DNA of 64,000 nucleotides from Deinococcus metallilatus (GCF_004758605.1 NZ_CP038512.1:2281001-2345000), one strand, 5' to 3'. Shown: positions 1 to 17,247, numbered from the stretch's first letter. Made by a program: numbers and translations. The notes: generated from the letters alone by a model not told the origin.

Positions 1-1148
<1,148 letters not shown>

Positions 1149-1164
1149 GCGAGGAGGTCTTCAG

Positions 1165-1194
1165 GCAGGCTGGCCGCGCGGCTGGCCTGCTTTT
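1165..1194 (+). terminator. Rho-independent terminator after ABC permease
   Basis: An 11-bp stem (GCAGGCTGGCC / GGCTGGCCTGC, two G-U pairs) with a 4-base loop, followed by TTTT at 1191-1194, about 16 bases past the permease stop. Confidence 0.7.
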
Positions 1195-1269
1195 GCGTTG
1201 AACGAGGCCGGAAGTCATACGAACTTCAGGTGAGTCGAAGACGAACCTGAGCGGAGCGAGTATAAGAAA

Positions 1270-1341
1270 ATACCGACTTGCGGCGATGGAAGAACATCCG
1301 GTGCTTTGTACGGATGTTCTGGAATCAGAGCAAGTTGGTAT
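1270..1341. repeat. Short palindromic dispersed repeat, copy 1 (family 3)
   Basis: Outer inverted ends ATACCGACTTG (1270-1280) and CAAGTTGGTAT (1331-1341) enclose a perfect inner inverted repeat AGAACATCCG (1291-1300) / CGGATGTTCT (1311-1320). A related copy lies at about 52732-52948. The bases just upstream (about 1215-1269) may also belong to the element. Its right end runs into the stop codon of the LysR gene. Confidence 0.7.
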
Positions 1342-2321
1342 CAGTTGGGAGCGGCGCTGGGGGCAGGTTCGGCGGCCCGTTCCCGGACCTGCCCGGTCCC
1401 CTCCGACATCCGGGGTGTCCCGGCGCTCTGCATCACCGCCTGCATAAAGGCGCGGATGACGGGGAGGGCGGCGCGGTGCGGCAGCACGGCCAGCGCGAGG
1501 GGCCGCCGCAGGGGGTCCGGGAGCGGCAGGGCGACCAGGCCGGGGGGCAGCGGCAGCAGCGCCAGTTGCGGCATCACGGTGATGCCCAGGCCGTGCCCGA
1601 CCATTGAGAGCGTCACGCTGTCCTGCTCGATCTCGGTCACCTCGTTCACCGGCACGCCGTGCGCGGTCAGGGCCGCGCGGACGATCTGGTGACAGGGGTC
1701 ACGCTGGGGGGGCAGGATCAGCGGCCCGGCCAGCTCGGCCCAGGTGACCGGGTGCTGGCCGCGTGACGCGGGCGCCACGAACAGGTACTCGTCGGAGGGG
1801 AGGGGCAGGAGGCGCAGCCCCGGCGCGTCCTCGCCCACGATCAGCCCCACATCCACCTGGCCGGAGCGGATCGCCTGCTCGCCGCAGCACAGCTCCGCAT
1901 CGAGCACCGTCACGGTCACGCGCGGGTGCCGGACACGAAACGCGGCCAGGGCCGGGGGCAGCAGGTGGGTGGCGGTGGACCGCATGGACGCGACACGCAG
2001 CGTGCCCGAGAGCGTCCCTTCCTCCTGCGCGGCCAGCAGGGCGTCGGTCGCGGCCTGCACCGCGCTGCGCGCGTGGATCAGCGCCCGCGCCCCGGCCTCG
2101 GTCGGGACCGTCCCGGCGGACGTGCGGCGCAGCAGGGGGCGGCCTGCCAGCGCCTCCAGCCGCGCGACCGCCTCGCTCAGCGTGGACTGCGACACGCCCA
2201 GTTCCGCCGCCGCCTCCCCGAAGCCGCCCGCGTCGGCGACGGCGATCAGCGCCCGGAGCTGCGCCAGCGAAGGGGCCAGCGGGGGGGCCTGGACCGGGGA
2301 CAGCGGGGAGCGGTCAGCCAT
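1341..2321 (-). CDS. LysR family transcriptional regulator
   Basis: 326 residues from ATG at 2321. The winged HTH occupies about residues 20-80 (LAQLRALIAVADAGGFGEAA, then GVSQSTLSEAVARLEALAG). The C-terminal half is the periplasmic-binding-like effector domain (VDVGLIVGEDAPGL, LILPPQRDPCHQ). The organisation resembles OxyR/CysB-like activators. Cysteines occur as an adjacent pair (ELCCGE) and one further Cys, not in the classical OxyR spacing, so peroxide sensing is not claimed. The frame is open to 2453, but 2321 is preferred because TACAAT lies 7 bases upstream and the extra N-terminus is low-complexity. It is divergent from a small gene at 2452. Confidence 0.85.
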   Translation of the reverse strand: MADRSPLSPVQAPPLAPSLAQLRALIAVADAGGFGEAAAELGVSQSTLSEAVARLEALAGRPLLRRTSAGTVPTEAGARALIHARSAVQAATDALLAAQEEGTLSGTLRVASMRSTATHLLPPALAAFRVRHPRVTVTVLDAELCCGEQAIRSGQVDVGLIVGEDAPGLRLLPLPSDEYLFVAPASRGQHPVTWAELAGPLILPPQRDPCHQIVRAALTAHGVPVNEVTEIEQDSVTLSMVGHGLGITVMPQLALLPLPPGLVALPLPDPLRRPLALAVLPHRAALPVIRAFMQAVMQSAGTPRMSEGTGQVRERAAEPAPSAAPN

Positions 2322-2334
2322 ACCTCCGATTGTA
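2322..2334 (-). promoter_or_regulatory. Leaderless -10 element for the LysR gene
   Basis: On the minus strand TACAAT is followed by 7 bases and ATG, placing the predicted transcription start at or next to the start codon. A GGAGG lies in the spacer, so this start could also work with a very short leader. Confidence 0.65.
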
Positions 2335-2451
2335 GTCCTGCGCCGGGGCCACTCCATCGGCTGACCCGATGCCCCGCCCCGCCCACGCCTCCCGCGCCCG
2401 ATGTCCTGTGAGGCCCCCCCAGGCGCACCCTGTGGGCAGAGGAGGTTGACC

Positions 2452-2745
2452 ATGACCCGTCTCCCATTTGCCCCCCTCCCCCCTTTCCCTCAGCCCACCC
2501 CGCGCGGCCCCGAGGTCTTCGGCACCCTGATGCTGGAGGTCATCACGCCGGACGGCGCGGTCACCGCCCCCCTCCTGGCCGACTGGGAGGTGCGCGCCTG
2601 GCCGGTGGCCCGGCTGGGTGACGCGACGCTGGAAGCCCGCCCGCGCCGCCCAAATCTGGACGCCGCCGACCTCGACCGCGACCTGCGCCGCGCCGGGTAC
2701 ACGCCGCTCGGCCCCTGGCGTGCTGGCCGCCGGAGCGCCCCATAG
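2452..2745 (+). CDS. Small hypothetical protein
   Basis: 97 residues from ATG 2452, preceded by a clear Shine-Dalgarno AGAGGAGG six bases upstream, unusual here because most neighbours look leaderless. The N-terminus is Pro-rich (LPFAPLPPFPQPTPRGP), followed by a short beta-type stretch (VFGTLMLEVITPDGAVTAPL) and a charged C-terminal part (NLDAADLDRDLRRAGYTPLG). No family was recognised and no membrane segment or signal peptide is visible. It diverges from the LysR gene, which may control it. The strong ribosome-binding site and typical codon use argue that it is real. Confidence 0.6.
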   Translation: MTRLPFAPLPPFPQPTPRGPEVFGTLMLEVITPDGAVTAPLLADWEVRAWPVARLGDATLEARPRRPNLDAADLDRDLRRAGYTPLGPWRAGRRSAP

Positions 2746-2819
2746 GCAGGCGGCACCGGGTAAACCCGTGCGTCAGCTTCAGCTCATCTTCAGGTCGGGC
2801 GGCCATGCTCCCCTGAACC

Positions 2820-4178
<1,359 letters not shown>

Positions 4179-4202
4179 GGCTGGACTGGCCCCCGCTTCC
4201 CG

Positions 4203-4214
4203 TACCATGCCTCC
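4203..4214 (+). promoter_or_regulatory. Leaderless -10 element of the uORF-rbfA transcript
   Basis: TACCAT, six bases, then ATG at 4215. The spacing predicts an mRNA beginning at the uORF start codon. Confidence 0.6.
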
Positions 4215-4262
4215 ATGCCGGATGTTCTTTCCGAATGCCGTCCGCCCCGGGGGAGCGCGTGA
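4215..4262 (+). CDS. 15-residue leaderless upstream ORF overlapping rbfA
   Basis: ATG 4215 opens a 15-codon frame ([15 protein letters not shown]) ending TGA at 4260-4262, which overlaps the GTG start of rbfA (4259-4261) as GTGA. The -10 element sits exactly six bases before this ATG. The uORF is therefore positioned to be translated from the 5' end of the message and to hand ribosomes to rbfA by termination-reinitiation. Too short for family assignment; an effect on rbfA output is inferred from geometry. Confidence 0.5.
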   Translation: MPDVLSECRPPRGSA

Positions 4263-4545
4263 AACCCGCACAGGTGGAGGCGCAGCTCTCGCGGGTGCTG
4301 AGTGAGGCCATCGCGGGATTGCGTGACCCGCGCGTGCCACTGATCGTGACGGTCGAGCGTGTGGCGGTCACGCCCGACTACGGGCTGGCCAGGGTGTACG
4401 TGAGCGCGATGGGTGCGGACATGCCCGCCCTGCTGGACGCCCTGACTCATGCGCGCGGGCACCTGCAACGCGAGATCGCGGCGCACGTGCGGATGCGGCG
4501 CACGCCTACCCTGGAATTCCGCTCGGCCAGCGAGGGGGGCCTCCC

Positions 4546-4549
<4 letters not shown>
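4259..4549 (+). CDS. rbfA: Ribosome-binding factor A
   Basis: 96 residues from GTG 4259 ([19 protein letters not shown]). The single KH-like fold is recognisable from [26 protein letters not shown] and [20 protein letters not shown]. RbfA assists 16S 5'-end processing and 30S maturation, and is needed in cold. An in-frame ATG at 4235 exists, but GTG 4259 is preferred: it has a CCCGGGGG-type ribosome site, gives the usual MKPxQV-like start, and overlaps the uORF stop. The 3' end overlaps the thioesterase gene by four bases. It is detached from the usual nusA-infB-rbfA cluster. Confidence 0.88.
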
Positions 4550-4962
<413 letters not shown>

Positions 4963-5000
4963 ATTCCACACCCACCTCCTCCCCCTTCCCGCTAGACTGC

Positions 5001-5484
<484 letters not shown>

Positions 5485-5561
5485 AGCGGCGGGCGACCAG
5501 CATCCAGCCACCAGGGAAAACATGCGGGAGCTTCGGCGTCTTTTTGAAGGCTCCGGGTCGG

Positions 5562-5606
5562 GCTGTTCTGATTGAGGCTGTTCTCATCGAGGCTGTTCTC
5601 ATTGAG
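5562..5606 (+). repeat. Three tandem 15-bp repeats upstream of the M1 peptidase gene
   Basis: GCTGTTCTGATTGAG, GCTGTTCTCATCGAG and GCTGTTCTCATTGAG are placed head to tail (5562-5576, 5577-5591, 5592-5606), differing at two positions. The array ends 14 bases before the GTG start at 5621, inside the likely 5' leader, so it may bind a regulator or alter translation. Confidence 0.85.
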
Positions 5607-5620
5607 GAAAGGGGGACAAG

Positions 5621-7078
<1,458 letters not shown>

Positions 7079-7131
7079 GCGGCGCGCCCACCACCGAACT
7101 TCTGCCTCGCCACACCACACTCACACTCTGA

Positions 7132-7146
7132 TATCGAATGCCGATA
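7132..7146. promoter_or_regulatory. Inverted repeat, candidate PadR operator
   Basis: TATCG (7132-7136), five bases, CGATA (7142-7146), 14 bases before the padR-like start codon. PadR regulators commonly repress their own operon from such palindromes; binding here is inferred. Confidence 0.5.
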
Positions 7147-7159
7147 GTGGAGGCCGGGG

Positions 7160-7477
7160 ATGGACGTGAATCTGTTCAAGGGCAACCTGGACCTGATCCT
7201 GCTGAGCGTGCTGGAGCGGGAGGAAGGGTACGGGCTGGAAATCACCAAGCGGGTGGAGGCGCTGACGGAGGGGCACATCACCCTGAACGCGGGGAGCCTC
7301 TATCCGGCGCTGCACCGGCTGGAACGCGCGAGGTACCTCGCCGCGACGCTGACCACGCCGGGCCGGGGCGGGCCGCCGGTCAAGACCTACCGGCTGACGG
7401 AAGCGGGCCGGGCGGAGCTGCACCGCCGCCGCGAAGGGTATGCAGCCTTTGACCGCGCGCTGCGGAGCCTGTGGTGA
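7160..7477 (+). CDS. PadR family transcriptional regulator
   Basis: 105 residues, all winged helix-turn-helix: LDLILLSVLEREEGYGLEI, then GHITLNAGSLYPALHRLE (recognition helix), then a beta wing GGPPVKTYRLTEAGRAEL. This is the short PadR-s2 class. The gene begins a tight unit with a HAAS-like membrane protein and signal peptidase I, each overlapping by four bases (GTGA). PadR-HAAS pairs are common in Gram-positives and Deinococcus and usually control a transporter, so pairing with lepB is notable. Autoregulation via the palindrome at 7132 is inferred. Confidence 0.88.
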   Translation: MDVNLFKGNLDLILLSVLEREEGYGLEITKRVEALTEGHITLNAGSLYPALHRLERARYLAATLTTPGRGGPPVKTYRLTEAGRAELHRRREGYAAFDRALRSLW

Positions 7478-7812
7478 CCCCGGACCTTCCCCCTGCCGTG
7501 ACGGCGTACCTGCGGGCCGCGACCCGCCTGCTGCCGCCCGGCACACGGCGCCCAGCGCAGGCCGAACTCCACGCGAACCTGCATCAGGCCATGCTGGACC
7601 ACCTGACCGCCGGAAAGGCTGAGCCGGACGCCTGGGCTGCCGCGCTGCGCGAGTTCGGCCCGGCCTGGGTGACGGCCCTGGGGCTGGCGCGCACGCACAC
7701 GCTGCCGCTGCTGTTGCGCTTGTTCCTGACGGCCGGGGTACTGGGCGGGGCCGCCTCCGCCTTGTGGACGCACAACCTCGCCGCGCCCCCAGCCCACGAG
7801 GTCCGCCCGTGA
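7474..7812 (+). CDS. Small membrane protein with HAAS / permease-prefix-like domain
   Basis: 112 residues from GTG 7474, overlapping the padR stop (GTGA). The N-terminal about 70 residues (YLRAATRLLPPGTRRPAQAELHANL, then AAALREFGPAWVTALGLA) resemble the HAAS/permease-prefix helical domain found next to PadR genes. One transmembrane helix follows (LPLLLRLFLTAGVLGGAASAL). These proteins are thought to work with their PadR partner as membrane-linked signalling units. The gene also overlaps lepB by four bases. Function is otherwise unknown. Confidence 0.65.
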   Translation: MTPDLPPAVTAYLRAATRLLPPGTRRPAQAELHANLHQAMLDHLTAGKAEPDAWAAALREFGPAWVTALGLARTHTLPLLLRLFLTAGVLGGAASALWTHNLAAPPAHEVRP

Positions 7813-8555
7813 AGACCAGGTTGCGCCAGCTCTGGCGCGAGTGGGGCTCCCCGGTCGTCTTCGCGCTGCTGGTCACGCAGTTTGGGGCGACCGCTGTCAA
7901 GGTGGACGGGGCCAGCATGATGCCCGCGCTGCGAAACGGCGAGTGGCTGGCGGTGCCCAAAGTGGAGGGCTGGGCGCACCGGGCGGGCCTCGGCACGTAC
8001 CAGCGGGGAGATGTGGTGGTGTTCAAGCCGCCCCGCGCCGCCGCCTCCGAATGGACGCACGACTACCGGGGCTTCCCCCTGCCCTGGGCCTACCGGCCAT
8101 ACCTCGTCAAACGGGTGGTGGCGCTGCCGGGTGACCGCGTGCGGATGAACCGGGGCGAGCTGTACGTCAATGGGCGGCGGGTGGATCAGGACTGGACCCT
8201 TCCCTTCTGGCAAGGGCTGTGCCTGGACCGGAACAGCGTTCTGGCGAACAGCGTGGCCTCGTCCCCAGTGCAGATGGAACAAGCGGAAATCACCGTCCCT
8301 GCCGAACACTACTTCGTGCTGGGCGACAACCGCAGTCCCGGCGGCAGTCTGGACAGCCGGGTGTTCGGCCCGGTCGGTGTGGGGGACATTGCCGGGCGGG
8401 CGCTGGCGAGCGTGTGGCCGCTGGCCGTGCCCGGGCAGGCCACCCCACCCTGCGACGGGCAGGCGCACCCGGAGCGGCGCGTGACCTTCGGGGGCAAGAC
8501 TCGCTGGAATCCGAGGATGCTCACGCCGCCTGCGGGGTTAAACGAGCTGCCGTAA
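7809..8555 (+). CDS. lepB: Signal peptidase I
   Basis: 248 residues from GTG 7809 overlapping the preceding stop. An N-terminal membrane anchor (VVFALLVTQFGATAV) precedes the catalytic Ser36 in DGASMMPAL (box B). Lys101 in YLVKRVVALPGD (box D) is the general base, and box E is FVLGDNRSPGGSLDSRVFG. It cleaves signal peptides of secreted preproteins on the outer face of the cytoplasmic membrane. Compared with standard SipS-type enzymes there is an insert of about 50 residues before box D, containing ASEWTHDYRGFPLPW. Placement under a PadR regulator suggests conditional expression, perhaps as a secondary signal peptidase. Confidence 0.9.
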   Translation: MKTRLRQLWREWGSPVVFALLVTQFGATAVKVDGASMMPALRNGEWLAVPKVEGWAHRAGLGTYQRGDVVVFKPPRAAASEWTHDYRGFPLPWAYRPYLVKRVVALPGDRVRMNRGELYVNGRRVDQDWTLPFWQGLCLDRNSVLANSVASSPVQMEQAEITVPAEHYFVLGDNRSPGGSLDSRVFGPVGVGDIAGRALASVWPLAVPGQATPPCDGQAHPERRVTFGGKTRWNPRMLTPPAGLNELP

Positions 8556-8601
8556 GAACCGCTCCCCCTTTCGGCGGACGCTCGGCCCCGCCCCAAGCGC
8601 C

Positions 8602-8613
8602 TACCCTGCGGGC
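8602..8613 (+). promoter_or_regulatory. Leaderless -10 element for the histidine kinase operon
   Basis: TACCCT, six bases (GCGGGC), then ATG 8614; typical leaderless spacing. Confidence 0.6.
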
Positions 8614-12019
<3,406 letters not shown>

Positions 12020-12059
12020 ACCTTTCGCTCAGGCCCAGATGTAAGCCGAGTTCGTAGAG

Positions 12060-13796
12060 CTAGAGCCGCGCCCCCACCGCCTGAAGCTCCGCATACACGC
12101 CCCCGCGCCGCATCAGCTCGTCGTGCGTGCCCTGCTCGGAAATCCCGTCCTCCGTCATTACGACAATGCGCCCCGCATTCCGCACGGTGCTGAGGCGGTG
12201 GGCGATCACCAGGGTGGTGCGGCGCTGGGCGAGGCGTTCCAGCGACTGCTGCACCAGCCGCTCGGAGTCGTTGTCCAAGGCGCTCGTCGCCTCGTCGAAG
12301 ATCAGGATGGGTGGGTCTTTCAGAAACACCCGCGCGATGCTTAGGCGCTGCTTCTGCCCGCCAGAAAGCTTGACGCCGCGCTGGCCGATGTCCGTACCGT
12401 ACCCCTGCGGCAGGGCCATGATGAAGTCGTGTGCCCCGGCCTGCCGCGCGGCCTCGATCACCTCGCCGGTGCTGGCGTCAGGCCTCCCGTACAGGATATT
12501 TTCCAGGACCGTGCCGGAAAACAGGTACACGTCCTGCTGCACCACGCCGATGTTGCGCCGCAATGAGGTGAGCGTGACCTCATCGACCGGCACACCGTCC
12601 ACCAGAAGTTGGCCGCTCGTGACCTCGTAAAAACGGGGGATCAGCGCACAGAGGGTGCTTTTGCCCACGCCCGACGCGCCGACGAGGGCCACGAACTCTC
12701 CCGCCGCGATGGTCAGGTTGATGTTCCGCAGCACGGGCACGGGGCTGGACGGGTACTGAAAGCGGACCTGCCGAAACTCCACGTCCCCGCGCACCCCCTT
12801 CAATTCCAGCGCACCCGGGGCGTCCGTGATATCCGGCTGCACCGCCATCAATTCCTGGAACCGCTGGAAGCCAGTCACGCCCTCCTGAAGCAGCCGCGCG
12901 ATGTTCACGAAGCGGCGAATGGGTTCCATCAGAATGCCCACGCACAGCAGGTACGTGACGAGTTCGTCCAGCCGCAACTGGCCGCGCAGGATGGTCAGGC
13001 CGCCGAACACCAGCACGGCGACCGTCATCAGTTGTGTGAAGGCCACCATGCCCTGATAGAAGTACGCCTCGGCGTGATAGCCCGCGCGACGGCTGTCCAC
13101 GAAACGCCCGTTCTCGGCATCGAAGCGCCGCTGCTCGGTCCCCTCGCCCGTGAACGACTGCACCACGCGGATGCCCGCCAGGGTATCCTCGACCTGCGCG
13201 TTCACGTCGCCTATGCGCCGCCGACTCTGCAACATCGCCCGGTTGAGGCGCATGTTGAAAAACACGGTGTACGCTGCCATGAACGGCAGAAAACAGAACA
13301 GCAGCAGCGTGAGCCGGGGATTCAGGTTCAGCAGGACCCCGAACACGCCCCCGAACAGCAACAGCGCGATGAACAGGTCCTCGGGGCCGTGGTGGGCCAG
13401 TTCGCCTACGTCGTACAGGTCGTTCGTGACCCGGCTCATCAGTTGCCCGGTCCGGTGCGAGTCGTAGAACCCGAATGGCAACCTTTGCAGGTGCGCGAAC
13501 AGGTCCCGCCGCATATCCCGCTCGATGTAGGTGCCCATCATGTGGCCCTGGTAGTCCACATAGGTGTTGGCGGCGATCTGCACAGCGAGCAGCACCAGCA
13601 TGAACGCGCCGACGCGCATCAGCTCAGGCAGCGCCTCGGGGCTGGACCCGTGCAGCACCGTGCGCGTGACGTATCCGGCGCACAGTGGATAAATGAGGGT
13701 AATGCCCGCCACGACCAGCGCGCAGAGCAGGTCCAGAATCAGGGTACGGCGATAGGGGCGGTAGTAGGACAGAAAAAGGCGCAGGGAAAACTTCAA
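12060..13796 (-). CDS. ABC exporter, fused permease-ATPase (half transporter)
   Basis: 578 residues, MsbA/BmrA type: six transmembrane helices in residues about 15-310, then the ATPase with Walker A GASGVGKSTL, ABC signature LSGGQKQRLSIARVFL, Walker B ILIFDEATSALD and H-loop VIAHRLSTV. It works as a homodimer or with another half exporter, moving lipids or drugs out. The start is TTG at 13796 (plus CAA 13794-13796) with a GGAG ribosome site about 9 bases upstream; no better start precedes the conserved first helix. It converges with the response regulator gene. Confidence 0.92.
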   Translation of the reverse strand: MKFSLRLFLSYYRPYRRTLILDLLCALVVAGITLIYPLCAGYVTRTVLHGSSPEALPELMRVGAFMLVLLAVQIAANTYVDYQGHMMGTYIERDMRRDLFAHLQRLPFGFYDSHRTGQLMSRVTNDLYDVGELAHHGPEDLFIALLLFGGVFGVLLNLNPRLTLLLFCFLPFMAAYTVFFNMRLNRAMLQSRRRIGDVNAQVEDTLAGIRVVQSFTGEGTEQRRFDAENGRFVDSRRAGYHAEAYFYQGMVAFTQLMTVAVLVFGGLTILRGQLRLDELVTYLLCVGILMEPIRRFVNIARLLQEGVTGFQRFQELMAVQPDITDAPGALELKGVRGDVEFRQVRFQYPSSPVPVLRNINLTIAAGEFVALVGASGVGKSTLCALIPRFYEVTSGQLLVDGVPVDEVTLTSLRRNIGVVQQDVYLFSGTVLENILYGRPDASTGEVIEAARQAGAHDFIMALPQGYGTDIGQRGVKLSGGQKQRLSIARVFLKDPPILIFDEATSALDNDSERLVQQSLERLAQRRTTLVIAHRLSTVRNAGRIVVMTEDGISEQGTHDELMRRGGVYAELQAVGARL

Positions 13797-13871
13797 AACG
13801 GGTGTCTCCGGGTGGGACAGAAGGCCGACGCCCAGTGCTGCCCAGCCGGAAAGACCTGCAATGCTGCCCGC

Positions 13872-13976
13872 TTACGGGAACAGCAAGTGCCTCCAGGAAA
13901 ACTGGCCGCATACAACGTCGACACCTCCGTGGAAGGGCGCGGGGTGGGGCTGGACAGTGCGGCGAGCTTGAGGCAT
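13872..13976 (-). CDS. Possible 34-residue small ORF in the exporter leader
   Basis: The 359-base space 13797-14155 holds no recognised gene. On the minus strand an ATG at 13976 has an excellent AAGGAG ribosome site 8 bases upstream and opens a 34-codon frame (MPQARRTVQPHPAPFHGGVD...). It ends 75 bases before the TTG of the ABC exporter. It could be a small protein or a translated leader of the exporter. There is no similarity to rely on. Upstream, 14058-14094 contains a GGAGCAG / CTGCTCC inverted repeat. Confidence 0.3.
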   Translation of the reverse strand: MPQARRTVQPHPAPFHGGVDVVCGQFSWRHLLFP

Positions 13977-14155
13977 GGGAAAACTCCTTGGGAAATCTGG
14001 GATGTTGCCCGCAGGGTAAGCGAACGGCGGCGGGGTTGCCCATAGGCGGGGTGGCCTAGCGGAGCAGGTCAGAAGGCTTAGGTCTGCTCCTGCCCCTTGA
14101 TCCAGAGGAAAGGGCAGAAAGCCACTCCCGGCCCCCCACCCTTTTCTCTTCGCCC

Positions 14156-15999
<1,844 letters not shown>

Positions 16000-16187
16000 G
16001 CCCGTACTATTTCACCGGCCCCGGGGGACAATGCACCCCGAACGAGCGGTCAGGGGCGGGGGCCGGACAGCACGCTCCGGAAGGTGTCCCTATGCATTCC
16101 CCGACAAGGTCCGGCTTTTCGGGAAGCTGCGCGAGGTTCGTCCAGCCGGGCTTTTCCGAATTTTCTCCCAGTTGTCGAATGCATCAT

Positions 16188-16216
16188 TTGACTTCGGCTG
16201 TATTCCACGCTATCTT
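16188..16216 (+). promoter_or_regulatory. Orphan sigma70-type promoter
   Basis: TTGACT (16188-16193), exactly 17 bases, TATCTT (16211-16216). The predicted start (about 16223) is only a few bases before the terminator at 16227, and the next gene on this strand is more than 600 bases away, so it has no clear target. Confidence 0.5.
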
Positions 16217-16226
16217 TTTCTTATCA

Positions 16227-16250
16227 CCGCCCGAGGAGGCGGCTTTTTTT
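16227..16250 (+). terminator. Intrinsic terminator directly after the orphan promoter
   Basis: CCGCC / GGCGG stem (16227-16231, 16238-16242) with a 6-base loop, followed by seven T (16244-16250). It lies over the stop codon of the opposite-strand gene. On that strand the hairpin has no U-tract behind it, so it best fits plus-strand termination. Confidence 0.7.
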
Positions 16251-16833
16251 ATGCCCGTTTCGGCACGGGAAACACCAGGCGGAAGTCCGGCACGCCCAGC
16301 GTCAGGCGCGGACGGAGATGACTCAGGGCCGGATAGAGCCCGTCCGCGTGCAGAACCGTCAGGTGGGCCAGGGTGACATGTCCGCTCGCGCCCACCCGTG
16401 TGAGCTTCCAGGCCTCCTCCTCCTCCAGCGGCGGCTGCGCCAGCGTTCGCAGGGCGGTGGGAATCAGGGCCGTCGTGACCGGGAGGCGCAGGCCGCCCGG
16501 GCGGAAGGTCAGGTGAGCCACCTCCCGCCCGTCCTCCCCGGTCACGCGCACCTCGTCTCCCCTCCACTCGAAGTGCGCGAGCCGCTTGGGCAGGCCCCAG
16601 TTACGCCGTCCCCACACCACGCTCTCCGGCGTACTCACCACGATGGAACGGACACGCGGGCGCCGCCCGGCGGGACTGGCCCGGCCCGCCTCCACCCACA
16701 GCAGTTCGTCGTAGGGACCGACGGGCGACGTGGCGTACCGGAGCAGCATCAGCGCGCCCAGGAGGGCGGCGGGAGCGGGGACGTAAACGGCGATCAGGCC
16801 CTGTCCGGTGAGCGTCCAGGGGGGCGGGGGCAT
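16249..16833 (-). CDS. Acetoacetate decarboxylase-like family protein
   Basis: 194 residues. The central region resembles the ADC superfamily fold: LLRYATSPVGPYDELLWVEA, IVVSTPESVVWGRRNWGLPKRLAHFEW and VPDFRLVFPVPKR at the end. True acetoacetate decarboxylases use a Lys Schiff base; here Lys in GLPKRLA aligns only loosely, so enzyme activity is uncertain. These ADC-like proteins are often of unknown function. The start ATG 16833 has TAGCCT six bases upstream. It is divergent from the glyoxalase-like gene; the -10 elements are five bases apart. Confidence 0.7.
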   Translation of the reverse strand: MPPPPWTLTGQGLIAVYVPAPAALLGALMLLRYATSPVGPYDELLWVEAGRASPAGRRPRVRSIVVSTPESVVWGRRNWGLPKRLAHFEWRGDEVRVTGEDGREVAHLTFRPGGLRLPVTTALIPTALRTLAQPPLEEEEAWKLTRVGASGHVTLAHLTVLHADGLYPALSHLRPRLTLGVPDFRLVFPVPKRA

Positions 16834-16845
16834 AGGCCCAGGCTA
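16834..16845 (-). promoter_or_regulatory. Leaderless -10 element (ADC-like gene)
   Basis: Minus strand TAGCCT, six bases, ATG 16833. Confidence 0.55.
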
Positions 16846-16850
16846 CGCGC

Positions 16851-16863
16851 TACCCTCGCCCTG
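16851..16863 (+). promoter_or_regulatory. Leaderless -10 element (glyoxalase-like gene)
   Basis: TACCCT, seven bases, ATG 16864. Back to back with the divergent -10 at 16840-16845, so the two polymerases should compete. Confidence 0.55.
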
Positions 16864-17247
16864 ATGCTGAAGCACGTGTCCTTCCTGACGGGCGACCTGC
16901 GGGCCGCTCTCGACTTTTACACCCGGCTGGGCGGCGTGGTCGAAAAGGAGTTGACGACCGCCGAGGGCTTCCGGAGGGGCGTGATCCGCCTGGGCGAAGG
17001 CCGCCTGCAATTCTTCGAGATTCCCGGCGAGGGGCCCACTCCGCACTCCCACTGGGCCGAACACGTCGCCCTGCACGTCCCCGACCTCCGCGCCCTCCTC
17101 CCCGAGCTGCGCGCGGCGGGCGTGGCCGTCACCCGCGACCTCCAGACCAGCCCCGGCGGACGCGACATGGCCTTCGTGCTGGACCCGGACGGACGGCAGG
17201 TGGAATTGCTGGAGAGAGTCTTGTCGCTTGTCGCTTGTGGCATGTAG
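16864..17247 (+). CDS. VOC / glyoxalase-fold protein
   Basis: 127 residues in two beta-alpha-beta-beta-beta modules: HVSFLTGDLRAALDFYTRLGG and HVALHVPDLRALLPELRAAGV, ending AFVLDPDGRQVELLE. This is the vicinal-oxygen-chelate fold of glyoxalase I, dioxygenases and resistance proteins; metal ligands would be His/Glu at the strand starts and VELLE. The reaction cannot be assigned. The frame is open far upstream, but ATG 16864 is chosen because the fold begins there and a leaderless -10 precedes it. Confidence 0.8.
   Translation: MLKHVSFLTGDLRAALDFYTRLGGVVEKELTTAEGFRRGVIRLGEGRLQFFEIPGEGPTPHSHWAEHVALHVPDLRALLPELRAAGVAVTRDLQTSPGGRDMAFVLDPDGRQVELLERVLSLVACGM

Noticed and set aside
16092..16376. Plus-strand frame containing MHHLTSAVFHAIFFLSPPEEAAFF, suggestive of a Phe-rich leader peptide
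   Set aside because: The frame crosses the terminator and no phe operon lies downstream; the promoter starts transcription after the ATG, so it is not a leader.
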